Source: Cepaea nemoralis (lineage: Eukaryota > Mollusca > Gastropoda > Stylommatophora > Helicidae). Taken from it: a stretch of DNA of 64,000 bases. The notes below the pieces were generated by a model. The model did not search any database, was not told where the DNA came from, and worked only from the letters and a program-made list of their open reading frames with translations. Position numbers and translations under genes: made by a program. Where the stretch lies: positions 210,001 to 274,000 of the forward strand of contig JACEFZ010027763.1 in assembly GCA_014155875.1 (NCBI GenBank), read 5' to 3'. Each line of letters begins with the position of its first letter. Positions within the stretch are counted from its first letter, which is position 1. Of this stretch, positions 22,258 through 34,099 are shown in pieces.

Positions 22258-22580
22258 AGTAGGGGCGAGGTGGCATAGGTATTAGCGCGCTTGATGAGAT
22301 AATAGTCATCTGGTTCAATCTCTAAAATTGGCAGGAATTTTCCCCGATTGTATTTATATGGAAGAGGAGTGGTAGAGACGGCCTTGTTGTCATGTGTTCG
22401 AATACTATCGAAATGAGGGTTTTGTTTATATTTATCTGGGCTCGCAGTTCGACCCAGCCTAAAACGGATACAAGGAAATATTCTGGAAAGTAAACGACAT
22501 CGGTGTGATATCGATCTCAACACCCGTCGAGTGCTGATTGATCTATAAACATATGAGGCTAGCACTGTATAGATAAACCG
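22258..22580 (+). repeat. SINE S2, copy in Ig-gene intron
   Basis: The head has an A-box-like GGTGGCATAGGTATTAGCG and B-box-like GGTTCAATCTC (about 22312). The 3' end has the S2 block CGAGTGCTGATTGATCTATA. It ends about 265 bp before the splice acceptor of the 22846 exon. Confidence 0.75.
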
Positions 22581-22845
22581 CCTCAAGGTATTGGAAATTT
22601 CACTTATTATGTGTTTAACCCTTCATTCTAAACCATTTTTCATTTGACCACGCGACGCAGAGGGGTTAGCAACAATGTTCTCCAAATACTAGAGAACAAA
22701 GAAGTAACAAATGAACACCATGTTTGAAGTGAGCAATAGACTATGTTCATATCATCTGGTTAGTCATTATTGTGTCTTTTATGTATAGTATTGTTTACAG
22801 CTCCAGAAAGTCATTGCCTTACACCAATGATTCCTCTTTCAGCAG

Positions 22846-23059
22846 GTGGTATGGCGCCTGGCTTCAGACCCGACCCCGATCAGCGTGGGATATATGTCGT
22901 TCAGCGAGGACCCGCGGTACACCGTGGAACATGATAATGGCGGCACCAAGTGGAACCTGGTCATTCGCAACGTGCAGGTCAAGGACTCCGGGGTGTACGA
23001 GTGCCAGGTCAGTTCCAGAATGAGGCATCTCAGGCATCACGTGACTCTCATGGTTATAG
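22846..23059 (+). CDS. Ig-domain gene, exon encoding second half of V-type Ig domain (Dpr/DIP/zig-8-like)
   Basis: The acceptor is TTTCAGCAG (ending 22845); the exon opens VVWRLASDPTPISVGYMSFS, continues DPRYTVEHDNGGTKWNLVI and RNVQVKDSGVYECQV, and ends at the donor ATAG|GTAAGA (phase 1). The Trp of the C strand, the DxR.T..H D-strand motif, WxLxIxxVxxxDSGxYxCQV of the E-F strands and the second disulfide Cys are all present, so the domain is intact when joined to 7426-7562. The combined length of the two exons, 351 nt, is a multiple of three with phase-1 ends, the usual exon arrangement for an Ig module. The next Ig exon was not found in the remaining 41 kb of the window. Alternative: a lachesin- or neurotrimin-like Ig protein of the same wider group. 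Confidence 0.85.
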
Positions 23060-24334
23060 GTAAGACTTGTGTTTCTCTGTCGTTGTCACTGTTGTTATTA
23101 TAATAATCTCCACTGCCTTTAGTGCCATGTCAAAGTTAGACAACATGATATACCTTTGTGTAGAGGTAGTTTGGCCTGGGTTTCTGCTTATCCGGTGACA
23201 ATTGGTCCTTGTGCCCCCCCCCCTTTTATGGTTAAGTGGGTCCCCTTCAATATTAGACAATATGTTACCAGTTGTAATGTTTATTTTAATAGATTTCTCT
23301 TTTGGCAGCCAATATTTGTAGACTAAGTCCGCCATTGCGTATGTGTTGCCTTCTGGTCTGCGAGTCGCCTTACAACGCAATTTCGCCATGGGCACAATTG
23401 TATGGCTCATTACACAAGAAAAAGCACACTTTTCAACAGAAATGCAAAGAAAACTACAGCGTATGACATGGATAGAGTTTACAAATTGTTACCATAAGCA
23501 AGCACAAATAGTTTGTCAACCATCATAAATATGCTCTTTATTTATTTATTATTTTTTTTTTGGTCATTTTATTTATAAGCATTTATTAAATTTTAATATA
23601 CAGAAAAGTTGGACCACAGTTACAACGTAGTCTGGTCAGAGGTTTATACTTCAAATTTAATGACCTATAGATATCTATTAAAGACGAAAATCGGGGATTT
23701 TGAATGTACATGTTACACAAGGAACTTTTAGAATACCGTGGAGCAACAAGAGAAAACTGACAGTCTAAAAGATCTGAGCACCGAAGAACATGGGATCATA
23801 AAGAGCATTACGTCCCGGAAGCTGAAGTATTGTATTCATGTTATACATCGCAGACGTTTTAAAAGAACAGTGTAGGAGACGTGTTTCCTGGAAGAAGCGG
23901 CGGAAGAGGTCAAGCACGAAGATGGACAAAGGACACTGGAGACGGTTTAGGCACGAACATGCATAAACTATGGTAATAGGCAAAGGTAAGCCTAGAGTAA
24001 CAGGCAAAGGATCAAGTGTTTCTACGGAAGGCCGTGATGACAGCAGTATTCTGCAAAGTATCTGCTACATGATAAAGATGCTAGGGATCTATTTACCTTA
24101 TTAGAAGTTCTAACCCTTTGGTGTGCACATTGAGGGTGCTGATTAATAACCATCATTAGCAGAATTAACTTGATAATATTACAATCTCGCGACGTGTTAA
24201 GCTTGCAGTCATAGTGATGATTCATTAGACTGAAGATTACAATCTTCTATTCATTAGCCAGACATTTGCCTTTTATCTATGATGACCGGTAGTGAGATGA
24301 AGACCGGTGTTTAGTCACTGTCACACCTGGTTGG
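23060..24334. other. No recognisable feature
   Basis: Presumed start of the next intron of the Ig gene. Short C and T runs near 23213 and 23550. No exon or repeat family recognised. Confidence 0.45.
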
Positions 24335-24480
24335 CCAGGCTCGTTAATGTAGCTGATAAGGAGCTGCGCTGATGTCATAAGCGCGGTTGGACTAGGGTTC
24401 GACTTCTGTGATCGTCATCTCGCTAAGTGAGGGAAAGACTGGACAATTATTCTTCCGCGCATTCAGGCCTACAACATGTA
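24335..24480 (+). repeat. tRNA-like SINE head, unassigned
   Basis: An A-box-like TAGCTGATAAGGAGC and B-box-like GGGTTCGACTTC (about 24397) are spaced about as in a tRNA. The body does not match the numbered SINE families clearly. Confidence 0.5.
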
Positions 24481-24555
24481 GTAATGCCATACCAAATCAC
24501 AGACCTCATAGCAGGAAAATTCCCCGGCACATATGTACATGTCATGTAGTAAATG

Positions 24556-24800
24556 GTGCGGGGGCCATGGTAGCATCGGGTTAGGCGCTTGCCTGCAGCA
24601 CCGGTGGACATAGATTAGAATTAGCATCCAAGCCGAATTTTAAAAACTGACCCGGACTCGCCGGTGGACCCGGCATAAAAATGGGTACCAGGACATACCT
24701 TTGGAAGTGAAGGCGGCCGATGTGGTATTGACCAAATCACCATCGGAGTGTCGATTGGACTGTAAAAATATGCGTCTAGTACCATACGGCCAACAAGCGT
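24556..24800 (+). repeat. SINE S2, plus copy
   Basis: The head GGTAGCATCGGGTTAGGCGC is followed by GCCTGCAGCACCGGTGG, as in the 2765 copy. The tail reads ACCAAATCACCATCGGAGTG then TCGATTGGACTGTAAAAATA, a diverged S2 3' block. The B box has decayed. Confidence 0.7.
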
Positions 24801-25373
24801 GTAAAGAAGGCCGTTTACTTATTATACCTACATGGGACCACGAGTTGCCTGTATCCCTGAGATGCTGTGTGAATTTGGTATTCGATATCTTTTCACAGTT
24901 CATCTTACATCAGAGTCCCTGCATCTCTATGACCTTTAACAATATTTTCGTCATCTGTTAAAGTTATTGCACCTTTGTTGTATTTGTTGATTTTGGTATT
25001 TACAAGCTTCGGTTGGCATGTTTGACAGGCGTCGTAAGTCTTCCCACATCGTCATGCAATCGATGAATCAAAAACTCATGCATACACTAGTATAATTTGC
25101 CGTGCGTTATGGTGTCAATCATGTTGATCAGTAGGCCGTGTCTCCGGATTCGACGGTAGATCTGGTTCCTGGAGTTGTCACAGACTGCCCTGGGCCATTT
25201 TTAAATCCTTCTGTTTAGTGAAATTGCCGGATATTTAAAAAAAAAAAAAAGAAAGAAAGAAAAACAAAACTGTGTATTTGCGCGCTCAGAATATCAGAGC
25301 CAGACTGATGAAACACTAACGTAGATTTGAATATTAGGAAGCATTCAAACGTTAACATAGTGTACGATTCTGC
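24801..25373. other. No recognisable feature
   Basis: Contains only an A-rich run near 25237. No gene or repeat family recognised. Confidence 0.4.
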
Positions 25374-25431
25374 ATGTGTGTGTGTGTGCGCGCGCGCGTG
25401 TGTGTGTGTGGGTGTGTGTGTGTGTGTGTGT
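25374..25431. repeat. (GT)n/(GC)n microsatellite
   Basis: GT run with an internal GCGCGCGCG block; alternating purine-pyrimidine. Confidence 0.9.
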
Positions 25432-25799
25432 AAATAGTGCGGTCTTTGTGTAGTGTGCGCGTGAATTTTATGTATTATGTGATTGTGACAAACCAGTCTC
25501 CAGTTTCACATCTGATTCACAGATCGATAATTGTGTGAAGTATAGTACTTGTACAAGCATTCATTAACTTTAAATCATTAACGTTTGAAGGGCAACATAT
25601 ACATATTTGAAATATAAAGTTCTTCATGAGGCAAAACTGACAGATACATATAAAATAAAACCAGGAGTACAACAGGGATGTATTTTTGGACCATTTGGAT
25701 GTTTCCTGCCTATAGACTATACCTTGTATACATGGAGTTCATTGGTCTCTAACAAAGCACAATGATGATTTGGACTACTCCGACGACTTTGCACTGCTT

Positions 25800-25822
25800 T
25801 CACACACGCACACACACACACA

Positions 25823-25881
<59 letters not shown>
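25800..25881. repeat. (CA)n(CT)n(CA)n compound microsatellite
   Basis: A pure CT tract of about 45 bp set between two CA tracts. Confidence 0.95.
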
Positions 25882-25882
<1 letters not shown>

Positions 25883-26459
25883 TACATTAAATACAGAATA
25901 ACTACTCACACTAGATCAGAGGCCACACCAATTATGCCTAAAAATGCATAGAGGCAAGACAGAGATAATTACATGAAACCTAGCAAGTAACAACCCGATC
26001 TCCGTTGGTGAAAACTCCTTTGGACGTGCATACATTCGACCTGACTATTCCTGTCATTATGATCTTAGGATGTTATTCATTCCAAGATTCTACCCAGGTA
26101 TCTCATTAATAAGGCCATTCCCAGGAACCTTTTCTACTCCGATGAAGTCGTGGCTGGTACAAAAGGTTTGTCATCGGCTTTAAGCCTCTCAGACAACATT
26201 TCTTTTCAGGCAGATTTGAACTGTACTGATTATTTGAAATGATTAATATCAGTTCTGACACCTTAGCCAACGCATCAGAACAAAATCCTAGCTAGCGAAG
26301 AAAACTCAGGGGATTTCCGACAATGTTGTCACGTCGTGTACCGTTGTAATCATATGTTCATTGATTGATTCGTTATATGAGGTGTGTTCTTTTTGTGACT
26401 AGTTAGTTGTATGCCTCATTTATTCCAAAGTTATATAAATATGGCTCAAATTATTGCAT
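25882..26459. other. No recognisable feature
   Basis: AT-rich sequence; no gene or repeat family recognised. Confidence 0.4.
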
Positions 26460-26468
26460 GCAATATAT

Positions 26469-26694
26469 CTCATCATCTCTCATCTCATCATGTTCCTCTT
26501 GTACCTTGCGGTGTCGAGGTGAAGTATAAACTTCGTGAGAGTGCCCGAGTATAGGCTTCATATATCGATATTCCCATCGATTCTGCTATTCCCTCCGTCC
26601 AACGTTTACGTGGTCGGCCTCTTCCTCTGATTCCATCTGGTCTGTACATCATTGCTTGTTGTGGTATGCTGTTGACTGGTAACCTACTTGCATG
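26469..26694 (-). mobile_element. LINE-B 3' end, 226-bp 5'-truncated insertion
   Basis: Flanked by the 9-bp duplication GCAATATAT (26460-26468 and 26695-26703). Minus-strand translation gives HASRLPVNSIPQQAMMYRP then GRGRPRKRWTEGIAESMGIS and a terminal YFTSTPQGTRGT, the same C-terminus as the LINE split at 17271-19946. The ATGAG tail is on the left. Confidence 0.85.
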
Positions 26695-26734
26695 GCAATA
26701 TATGCGCGTCGAAAATGTGCACGTCATTTACAGG

Positions 26735-26860
26735 ACTTCGCAGTCACTCCCAGCATTGTTTTTGCTTGTTTGTGATTTCTTGGCAAGTGTACTTTTAGTA
26801 GTATGCAATGCTTTCTGAACCACTGGCAATCATACCATTGTATGAACATCAGCGCAGTGC
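26735..26860 (-). repeat. SINE S1, partial minus copy
   Basis: Minus-strand sequence contains TTGCCAAGAAATCACAAAC and CAGAAAGCATTGCATACTAC, matching the second half of S1. Ends were not resolved. Confidence 0.6.
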
Positions 26861-27036
26861 TGTCTGCTTCCAAATCGTCAGCAGTTGTCTTTCGAACACG
26901 GTATTTGGGACTATGAACTGCGTTCGTAACTTCTTCCCCACGCGCCGGCTGCGTGGAGAAATAGAAAACATAATTCAAGACAACTTCAGTGCTTTAATAG
27001 TGTAAAATCCAATTATTTGGAACGGCTATATTAATT

Positions 27037-27447
27037 TTGTATGGATGTAAAGCGTGGACAATGAGCAGACATGCTAAAAAACATCGAATGGCTATGGAAA
27101 TATGGTTTCTGAGGAAAATGCGAAGAATACCATGGACAGTCAGAAAAACCAATGAACAAGTCCTTCAAGAAATAAATGAAAACCGTAAACTGATTAGAGT
27201 CATTAGACGTAGACAGTCACAATGTTGTGGTAATGTTTTGAGAAGAAATAAATTGGTGAACTTGGTGACAACTGTCAAGATCGAGGCGAAGAGAATAAGG
27301 GGAGGGAGGAGAAGTAAATACCTGGATGGCTTGGTCACAATGTATGGCCTAAACAAGAGCACTGAGCTGATCCACGACTCTGGTGATCGAGTGAGATGGC
27401 AAAACGTGACCGCCCAGCGCTTATCGACATGGCACATGATGGTAATG
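27037..27447 (+). mobile_element. LINE-C 3' part, 5'-truncated insertion
   Basis: Flanked by the 9-bp duplication ATATTAATT (27028-27036 and 27448-27456). An almost continuous frame encodes the region after the RT core: YGCKAWTMSRHAKKH, WFLRKMRRIPWTV, then RGGRRSKYLDGL and ELIHDSGDRVRWQNV, ending at a CATGATGG tail. This is the C-terminal end of an RTE/L1-like reverse transcriptase (the usual form is YGCETWT...). It is the second longest LINE-C copy here after 40966-41648. Confidence 0.85.
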
Positions 27448-27456
27448 ATATTAATT

Positions 27457-28320
27457 AGTCCGAAAACTGCTGTCCTGGGGTCTACACAGCTCCATAAAAC
27501 GCACTGCATAATTTTCAGAACTTTCTAAGACTATGCGGACAGAAAAACGCGGAAAGGAGAGGAACTGGTCGGCCCAGAACAGTATGCCATTGCTTAGAAT
27601 TGGTGAAGGTCGGAACATTTCGCACACTAGTGTTGGTATCTCATGTGGGATTATCTTTAGCTGTGCAATTAAATAAAAAGTGTTTCAATAACAGGCATAC
27701 TATATGTAAAGTTGGTAAAGTAGCCTAGAATACGCGTTAAGGCGCATTGAACATATGTTATAGACCGATACTTGTATAGACACACTGGCACTCGGTGGGT
27801 GCTGTGGTCAGAGTCATGCCTGCTGCCGTTACTTTCCATTTTCTGTTTTGTATGTTAAAAGTTATTTTAACTGACTTTGAAAATTGTTAACAAATAAAAC
27901 ATAATAATAATAGGGAAACAAATATGGTATTTATGGTACGAAAGAGTCATAATTTAATGCTGAAAGCCATGCTAGAAGTAAATGTGCAAAGGAAAAATTG
28001 CAAGAGGAAAAAATAGTTCAAACAAGATTACGCCATAGCATCGATTGACGAACCTGAAAGAGACTGTAAAGAAGGGACAAGTTTAGTCAAGAAGACACCA
28101 ACAAGAGACCGAATGGAAAGAGACTGTTAGGAAGACACAAGGTCAAACAAGAAAACACCAGGAACAGACAATATGGAAAGTGGCTTTTAGGATGTGGCAT
28201 CATAGCAGCAGACAAAACCTGCAAGAATTTAACTGCAGATGACATACATAATACAGATGGCGTCGGGTCTCTTCTGAGGATCAAGCATGCTGAAACAATA
28301 AGATGTTGCATCATCATGTG
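27457..28320. repeat. Sparse region: S2 fragment and a short tandem duplication
   Basis: 27775-27850 is a minus-strand fragment of SINE S2 (CCCACCGAGTGCCAGTG). 28045-28200 contains two diverged copies of a unit of about 60 bp beginning GAAAGAGACTGT. The rest shows nothing recognisable. Confidence 0.5.
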
Positions 28321-28324
28321 GTAT

Positions 28325-28450
28325 GACGATAAGCGGGGGAATCCATGATTCGCCATCCCATATGATCACCAAAGCCTCGAATCAGGTTTGTGTTCTTGTC
28401 CCGGTAAGACCATGTAGCCAAACCATCCAGGTATTTATTGCATTGTTTTC
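28325..28450 (-). mobile_element. LINE-C 3' fragment
   Basis: The minus strand reads degenerate KYLDGLATW, then GDHMGWRIMD, and ends at a CATGATGATG tail: the same C-terminal block as other LINE-C copies. Highly diverged. Confidence 0.6.
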
Positions 28451-29622
28451 CACTATCATTTTACCCATGTAGTTTGCCAGCTGTAAAAAAAAGTGTTCAA
28501 GTTTATTTCTCTTCATAGCGTGCCAAAATAATTCGGCTGTCTACGTTTAATTTATCTGTTCAATTTACAGTTTTCATGTGTTTCTCCAAGCTCTCATTTA
28601 GTTGGTCTGTCCTTACGTTATACTTTGCATTTTCCTCAGATGTTAGATGTCAACCATCGCACAATTCTTATCATGATCATGATGATCTTGTTCTTCTTAT
28701 AGTCCACGCCATCTGGCGTTGGTGATCGTGTCTCTACACTGCCGCCTGTTTCGTGTGTTGCCAATTATTTCAGATACTGATGTTCCTCCATTTCAGGATA
28801 CCAAACTCTCCAGCATCTTCTCTTCTCTCTTGGTCTCTCCCTGCCTCTCCTCCTCTTCAACATTCCCGTTGTGACGACACACTCCAGATTTCCCCTTCTC
28901 ATGACACACTCAAGGAAGATGGTAAGCTGGAAAAGAAATCAAGAGGGAAATGGTAATAATGAATGTTAATATCTCCGGATTACATGAGACAAGACAGATA
29001 GGAGCAGGACAAATCATCATGGTAGACTGTTCTAGAGTTAATATTGAAGTTGACTCATCATGTCACACCATTGCTACCTGCTACCTCACCTAGACAATAC
29101 TCTACAGCCCTTCACAAGCCTAAAATCCATTGTTCTTGTATACCTTTCAGAGGTAGCTTTTTTGTCGAGGAATTCTTCTTAGATTTTCCCATCGTGTATG
29201 TCAATAGGTCGTCCGGGGACCAACTAAAAACCAGAACAATAAACAATTTCGCCATACCTGACATCTACACCTCTAAAACAGCACGATAGCTGCTCTGAAG
29301 GACAGAGAGTACTCAATAATGACTAAATTATAACAGTCAATTAATACCCCTGTTCTACGCCTTCAGGTGTATTCGGTATATGGTGCTCGAATTTTATTTT
29401 TAGTCCAAATATGGTACGATCTCACGAGACATGAATTGTTGTCGCGAGTTCTGTGACCCTTACCGCAGAATCAATGAAGTGTTCACAAGGCGAACGCCTA
29501 ACCTGTTGATATTTGCTTTTTATTACTTTCGGAATCAATTGTTTGTCACGTGAAACTAATTTTTTAACCCGCTGTTTGTTCAAGAATATTCTCAGCTTAG
29601 AAAAGATCAAGGTTTAGGAAAA

Positions 29623-29623
<1 letters not shown>
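28451..29623. other. No recognisable feature
   Basis: About 1.2 kb without a supported gene. A short CT-rich stretch lies near 28820-28860. Confidence 0.4.

Positions 29624-29694
<71 letters not shown>
29624..29694. repeat. (AT)n microsatellite
   Basis: About 35 perfect AT units, able to form a hairpin or cruciform. Confidence 0.95.
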
Positions 29695-29696
<2 letters not shown>

Positions 29697-30009
29697 TCAG
29701 CGGCGACCGCTGTGCAGCCGGTTTGGGAGGACTGATAAAACAATGAGATATATGTATCAATGTTGGTGGAAATTATGTTGAGAGATAAAGGGGCAATGTA
29801 TGTATAAAAATAAATTGGTTTCAAGTTGTTATCATGTGTAGTTATTTTTCTACAGCCATTTGTGACTTCACATTTTAACTTACCATCGTAAAATGGCGAG
29901 ATAAATCACAAATGGCCAATAAAGGATGTGATTGGTTACAGCGTCAATTAAAGGGAAATGCAATATTTTTGTTTAAGTGGGACCTAGAGCTAAACTGCTA
30001 ATGTTCTCA
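29695..30009. other. No recognisable feature
   Basis: No gene or repeat recognised. Confidence 0.4.
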
Positions 30010-30460
30010 TTTCTTTGAACTTATCTCCAATCTTTATTTAAAGTAGATTGGGCTTTATCCCAACCATTCATTGTTTTCTGTTTCTCGTCTTTTTTTTTCA
30101 AAACGCATTTCTGATTGTTTTCGTTTAGCTTGAGGATTTCAGACAGCTGCGCTTTACCTTCGTGTGATTTAATTTTCTTATTTCTTCGATTTGCCAGAGT
30201 GTTTCTGCTGTGGTACAACAACGCTTCTTGTACGCTGTTTTAACGTACATGTTTTGTGCTGACAGGATGAGAATGTTTCTCGCGTGGTTGGCTAGCTCAT
30301 CGAGTATCATGTCTTCTTCTGATATCGTCAATGCGTCACATATATTTTATAATCCAGTGTTGCATTCAGAGGGCATATCACTTACATCGAACTGTTTTGC
30401 TCGGGTTCTTGTTATGGCTTTTTCAGCTTTATCTTTCAATCTGGAACAATTCTCTCATGA
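30010..30460 (-). pseudogene. Unidentified broken ORF, about 160 codons
   Basis: On the minus strand the frame running from about 30455 reads EKAITRTRAKQFDVSDMPSE, then after one stop LTISEEDMILDELANHARNI and LILSAQNMYVKTAYKKRC. A +1 shift near 30150 continues into AQLSEILKLNENNQKCVLKK and a Lys-rich end near 30025. The unbroken residue patterns on both sides of one stop and one shift suggest a once-coding sequence. I do not recognise the family. It could be a decayed transposon ORF or a host retrocopy. Confidence 0.35.
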
Positions 30461-30869
30461 TCTGTTTCTGTGTCTGATTCATGACGTATCTTTGTGAATA
30501 TCATACGTAATCTTCATTATTGTCGCATTACGATCTAGTCAGTTTGGTTCGCGATGGTTCCATCAGGTGGGTTATACGTGTAGGTTTTCACTGCAAAGGC
30601 TCTGAATTTGGCCATCCCAGGGGGTCCCAAATTTGAACCACTGGTCAAAGACAAGGAGTTACAGTAAGTTTTTGAAAATTCTCTCGTCTGATACTTTAAT
30701 TCTTCAGAGATGTGAATATTTTCCTGTTTGGTGCAGTAGTTACTTTTAAATTTTTAATATAATGTGTAAGTCGTAAAAATTAGCTATTTCCATAAAAAAA
30801 AATTGATGATGTTATACCCAGTTATATAGGGAATAGTTCAAAATTATAAACAGGACAATATGAGAACAA
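30461..30869. other. No recognisable feature
   Basis: Sequence upstream of the large LINE; nothing recognised. Confidence 0.4.
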
Positions 30870-31152
30870 CAGTTCCCCTCTGCCGTGCGTCCACCTTGAC
30901 GAGGTAGAGGGGCTTGCGCGTCCCAATGACCCCCAAGAGCTATGCCGACGGTAGCACAGCTACTGGTAGGGTCACCCATGTCGGACAGGTCAAGGGAGAG
31001 GGACCAGACGAAGAGACGTACAAACCTGCTGCCTTGTAGGTAGACTGGGGACAGTCAAAGGCTAAGGAAAGCATCCCGAACAAATGCTTGTCGAAATCGG
31101 ATGTACTGAGCCACAGGCTTGACAAAGAAGTGCAACGTAACTTTACCATTTC

Positions 31153-31941
31153 ATGATGCCACAGATGAAAATTAATCGTTATGGTGCTAATCCCGTGAAG
31201 TCCCATCAGGCGGTGATAGTGCCGGGCCCCCTGCCTCGAGGGGGTCCACCCATGACTACTGGTGGTCACCTTCCCCTGTGCTGTGGAGTCAAGGCACAGA
31301 GGAGTAGGTTAAGAGCTATTGACCAAACACCCCGGACTCTCAACATACTACAATGGAATGCCGAAGGAGTTTATAACAAGAAAGCCTCCCTAACACAGCG
31401 TCTTCATAAAGATAGAATAGATGTGGCATGCATTCAAGAGACACACCTCAACGCCAATCGCACATTTTCAGTCGAGGGATATCAGGCCACACGTTTCGAC
31501 CGCGAAGGACACAAAGGAGGAATTGTAATACTTACACGAAATACAATACCTTGCAGCGAAGTATCTGTGATCTCTGACAACCAAACGGAAATTATAGGTG
31601 TTGATATAATGATAAAGGACGTGAAAATAAGAATTTACAATCTGTATAGCCCGGCAGATAAGGATCTCACACTCTCAAACATGAAAATAACTGACACAAA
31701 TTGCATTGTTGTCGGAGACTTTAATAGCCGCTCAGAAAGAAGGGGATACCCAGATACTGACAAAAGAGGAGATGAAGTGGAGGACTGGGAAATAGACTCA
31801 AATCTCCATCTACTCAACAAAGCGGATGACACACCGAGCTTCTACTCCAGAAGATGGATTACCACTTCTACTCCAGACTTAGCTTTCTGCACAGGAGACA
31901 TCCTCCACAAAATCGATCGCCATGTGCTTGACCAATTATAG
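31153..31941 (+). pseudogene. LINE-I endonuclease domain (exonuclease-endonuclease-phosphatase fold)
   Basis: A 262-codon open frame. Motifs in order: LNILQWNAEGV (substrate-binding Asn), VACIQETHL (catalytic Glu), GGIVILTRN, IYNLYSP, CIVVGDFNSRS (catalytic Asp and Asn). It then reaches TPDLAFC, where the usual S-D-H end is disturbed. These are the active-site blocks of the LINE target-nicking endonuclease. The frame ends with a stop at 31941, where related elements continue into the linker to RT. Confidence 0.85.
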
Positions 31942-31979
31942 CAGGTAATGACCACAGACCAATCAAGCTTGTAATAAAT

Positions 31980-34003
31980 ATGGAGTATGTTCCACAGGAG
32001 CAAAAGCCTTTGCCCCGCTGGAATTACAAACGAGCAGATTGGGACAGATTTTCCATACTAACAGACAAATATTGTGAAAACATAATTACACGATATGGCA
32101 ACATGAAGCAAATGGTGGAAAATCTAAACAGAGCAATAATACAGGCGGCCACTGAGTCTATTCCAAGAGGAGCGAGGAAAAATTACAAACCATACTGGAC
32201 TGAGGAACTACAAATTTTGGAGGACAAAGTTGAAGATGCTAGGAAGACCGCAGAGAACAAACAACTGAAGCGAACATCTCTCTCAAAGCCATCTCAGCAA
32301 AATATAAAAGAACAGTAAATCAAACAACAAGAGATTGTTGGAGGAAAAAAAACAGAAAACCTGAATTTTGACAGGGATGGAAACAAACTATGGAAACTAG
32401 TGAAAGCCATGAACAATGAAGGACCTAGCAACAAACAAATTACAATTAAACAAGGAAATGCCTTGCTTACAGGAAAAAAGGCTGCAAATACACTAATGGA
32501 ACACTATGCCAGTGCAAACCACATTGATATTACAGCCGAACAGAAGAAAACAATCAAAGATAAACAGATACATCATAGATATACAGAGACAGCAGCAGAA
32601 TATATGATGGCAAATCTAACAATGGAAGAAATGGAACAGGCAATGAACACCCTAAAAAAGAAGACATCACCAGGAAAGGATGGAATCACAAATGAAATGC
32701 TAATAGGACTAGGCACTAAGGCAAAACAGAAACTACTAGCAGTCCTAAATTACAGCTGGAAGAGGGGAATAGTCCCACAGGCATGGAAGGAAGCTATACT
32801 AATACCAGTCCCAAAGAAAGGAAAAGACCTGGAAGAACCAAATGGCTATCGACCTATCAGTCTTCTTAGCTGTGTAGGAAAATTAATGGAACGCATTATC
32901 AATGGCAGGCTAACATGGCATCTGGAAGAAAACCAACTCTTAACACCCCACCAAGCAGGATTCAGAAAGTACAGATCCACTGAAGATCAAATAACCTATA
33001 TAGCTCAGGAAATAGAGGATGCCTTCCAAGAGAAAAAGCACACACTAGCGGTCTGGATAGATTTAGAAAAAGCATTTGATAAAGTATGGAAGGAAGGACT
33101 GAAAGTAAAACTGCAAAAAATGCATGTTTGTGGGAAAATGTACAAATGGATCAGCCACTACCTTGAGAACAGAACTGCCAGGACAAAAGTACAAGGACAA
33201 ACCAGCAAAATGATGCTGTTGGAGCAAGGTGTCTCCCAAGGAGGAGTTCTTTCACCAACATTATTCCTAGCATATATAAACGACATCACGGAAAATTTTC
33301 CAGCCAGAGTACACACATCATCCTTTGCAGATGACCTAGCCATATGGACATCTGAATTATATATTAGTACAGCTAACAGCAGAATACAGCAAGCCCTATT
33401 AGCGCTATAGGACTGGTCAAAATCATGGCTAGTGAAGATAAGTGAGGAGAAAACAACATGCACAGTATTCTCTCTCTCAACTAAAACTCAGCAACCTAAG
33501 CTGGTATTGAATGGAAAAATATTGCGCCATGAAGAAAATCCAAACTATCTAGGAGTCACCTTTGATCGTCGCCTGACTTGGAAGACACAGGTTGAGAAAA
33601 TCGAACAAGAGCAAGGCAAAGAATGGCAATCATGAAAAAGCTTGCTGGTACAACGTGGGGAGCAGATAAGAAAGTTCTCAAGAAGTTATATACTGGACGG
33701 GTGAGGCCAGTACTGGAATATGGCATTGCAGCTTGGGCAACAGCAGCTAAGTCAAACTTTAACAAAATAAGCAGAGTCCAAAATCAAGGAATGCGAATCA
33801 TAACTGGAAGCCTGAAGACAACGCCTATTAATGAACTAGAAAAGATCACTTGTTTACAACCAATGCTGGATAGAAGAGATAGCAGAGCCCAGCAGCAAGC
33901 TGAAAAATTTAGAAGATTGACAGACCACCCTATGTATAAAAGGTTTAGTGGTTTTGGAAAAGGAAGACTGAAGCGTAGCAACTTTGTAGAAACTGCAAAA
34001 TGA
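31980..34003 (+). pseudogene. LINE-I reverse transcriptase region
   Basis: Linker 31980-32318 (YWTEELQILEDKVEDARK), then after a frame change a long open frame 32400-33410 with KKKTSPGKDGITNEML, NGYRPISLLSCVGKLMERII, HQAGFRKYRSTEDQI, VWIDLEKAFDKVW, GVSQGGVLSPTLFLAYIND and the catalytic SFADDLAIWT (about 33327). A stop at 33408-33410 is followed in the same frame by DWSKSWLVKISEEKTTC and NYLGVTFDRRLTWK. A shift near 33625 leads to the thumb/connector, including RPVLEYGIAAWATA, up to 34003. Apart from these breaks all RT motifs, including both catalytic Asp residues, are intact. Confidence 0.9.
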
Positions 34004-34099
34004 AATATTAGGGCAGATCCCATACTTAACATATCAACAGTCAAACCCATTTACAATGCAGATAAGTTCCCAGCTTGGAGACAGCAGCTACTGCCTGAG

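Larger units (their letters stand above)
7563..22845 (+). other. Intron of the Ig-domain gene (15.3 kb, phase 0)
   Basis: Lies between the donor GTAGGC at 7563 and the acceptor ending in CAG at 22845. The joined reading frame continues LEDKK|VVWRL across it, as expected between the B and C strands of the Ig fold. It contains most of the nested elements described below (hAT-like 10547-14045; Tigger-like 16888-20226; a 37-bp minisatellite; several SINEs). The stretches 7563-8900, 9330-10080, 14054-14580 and 15430-16395 show no recognisable feature apart from a G run at 8178-8188. Confidence 0.75.
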
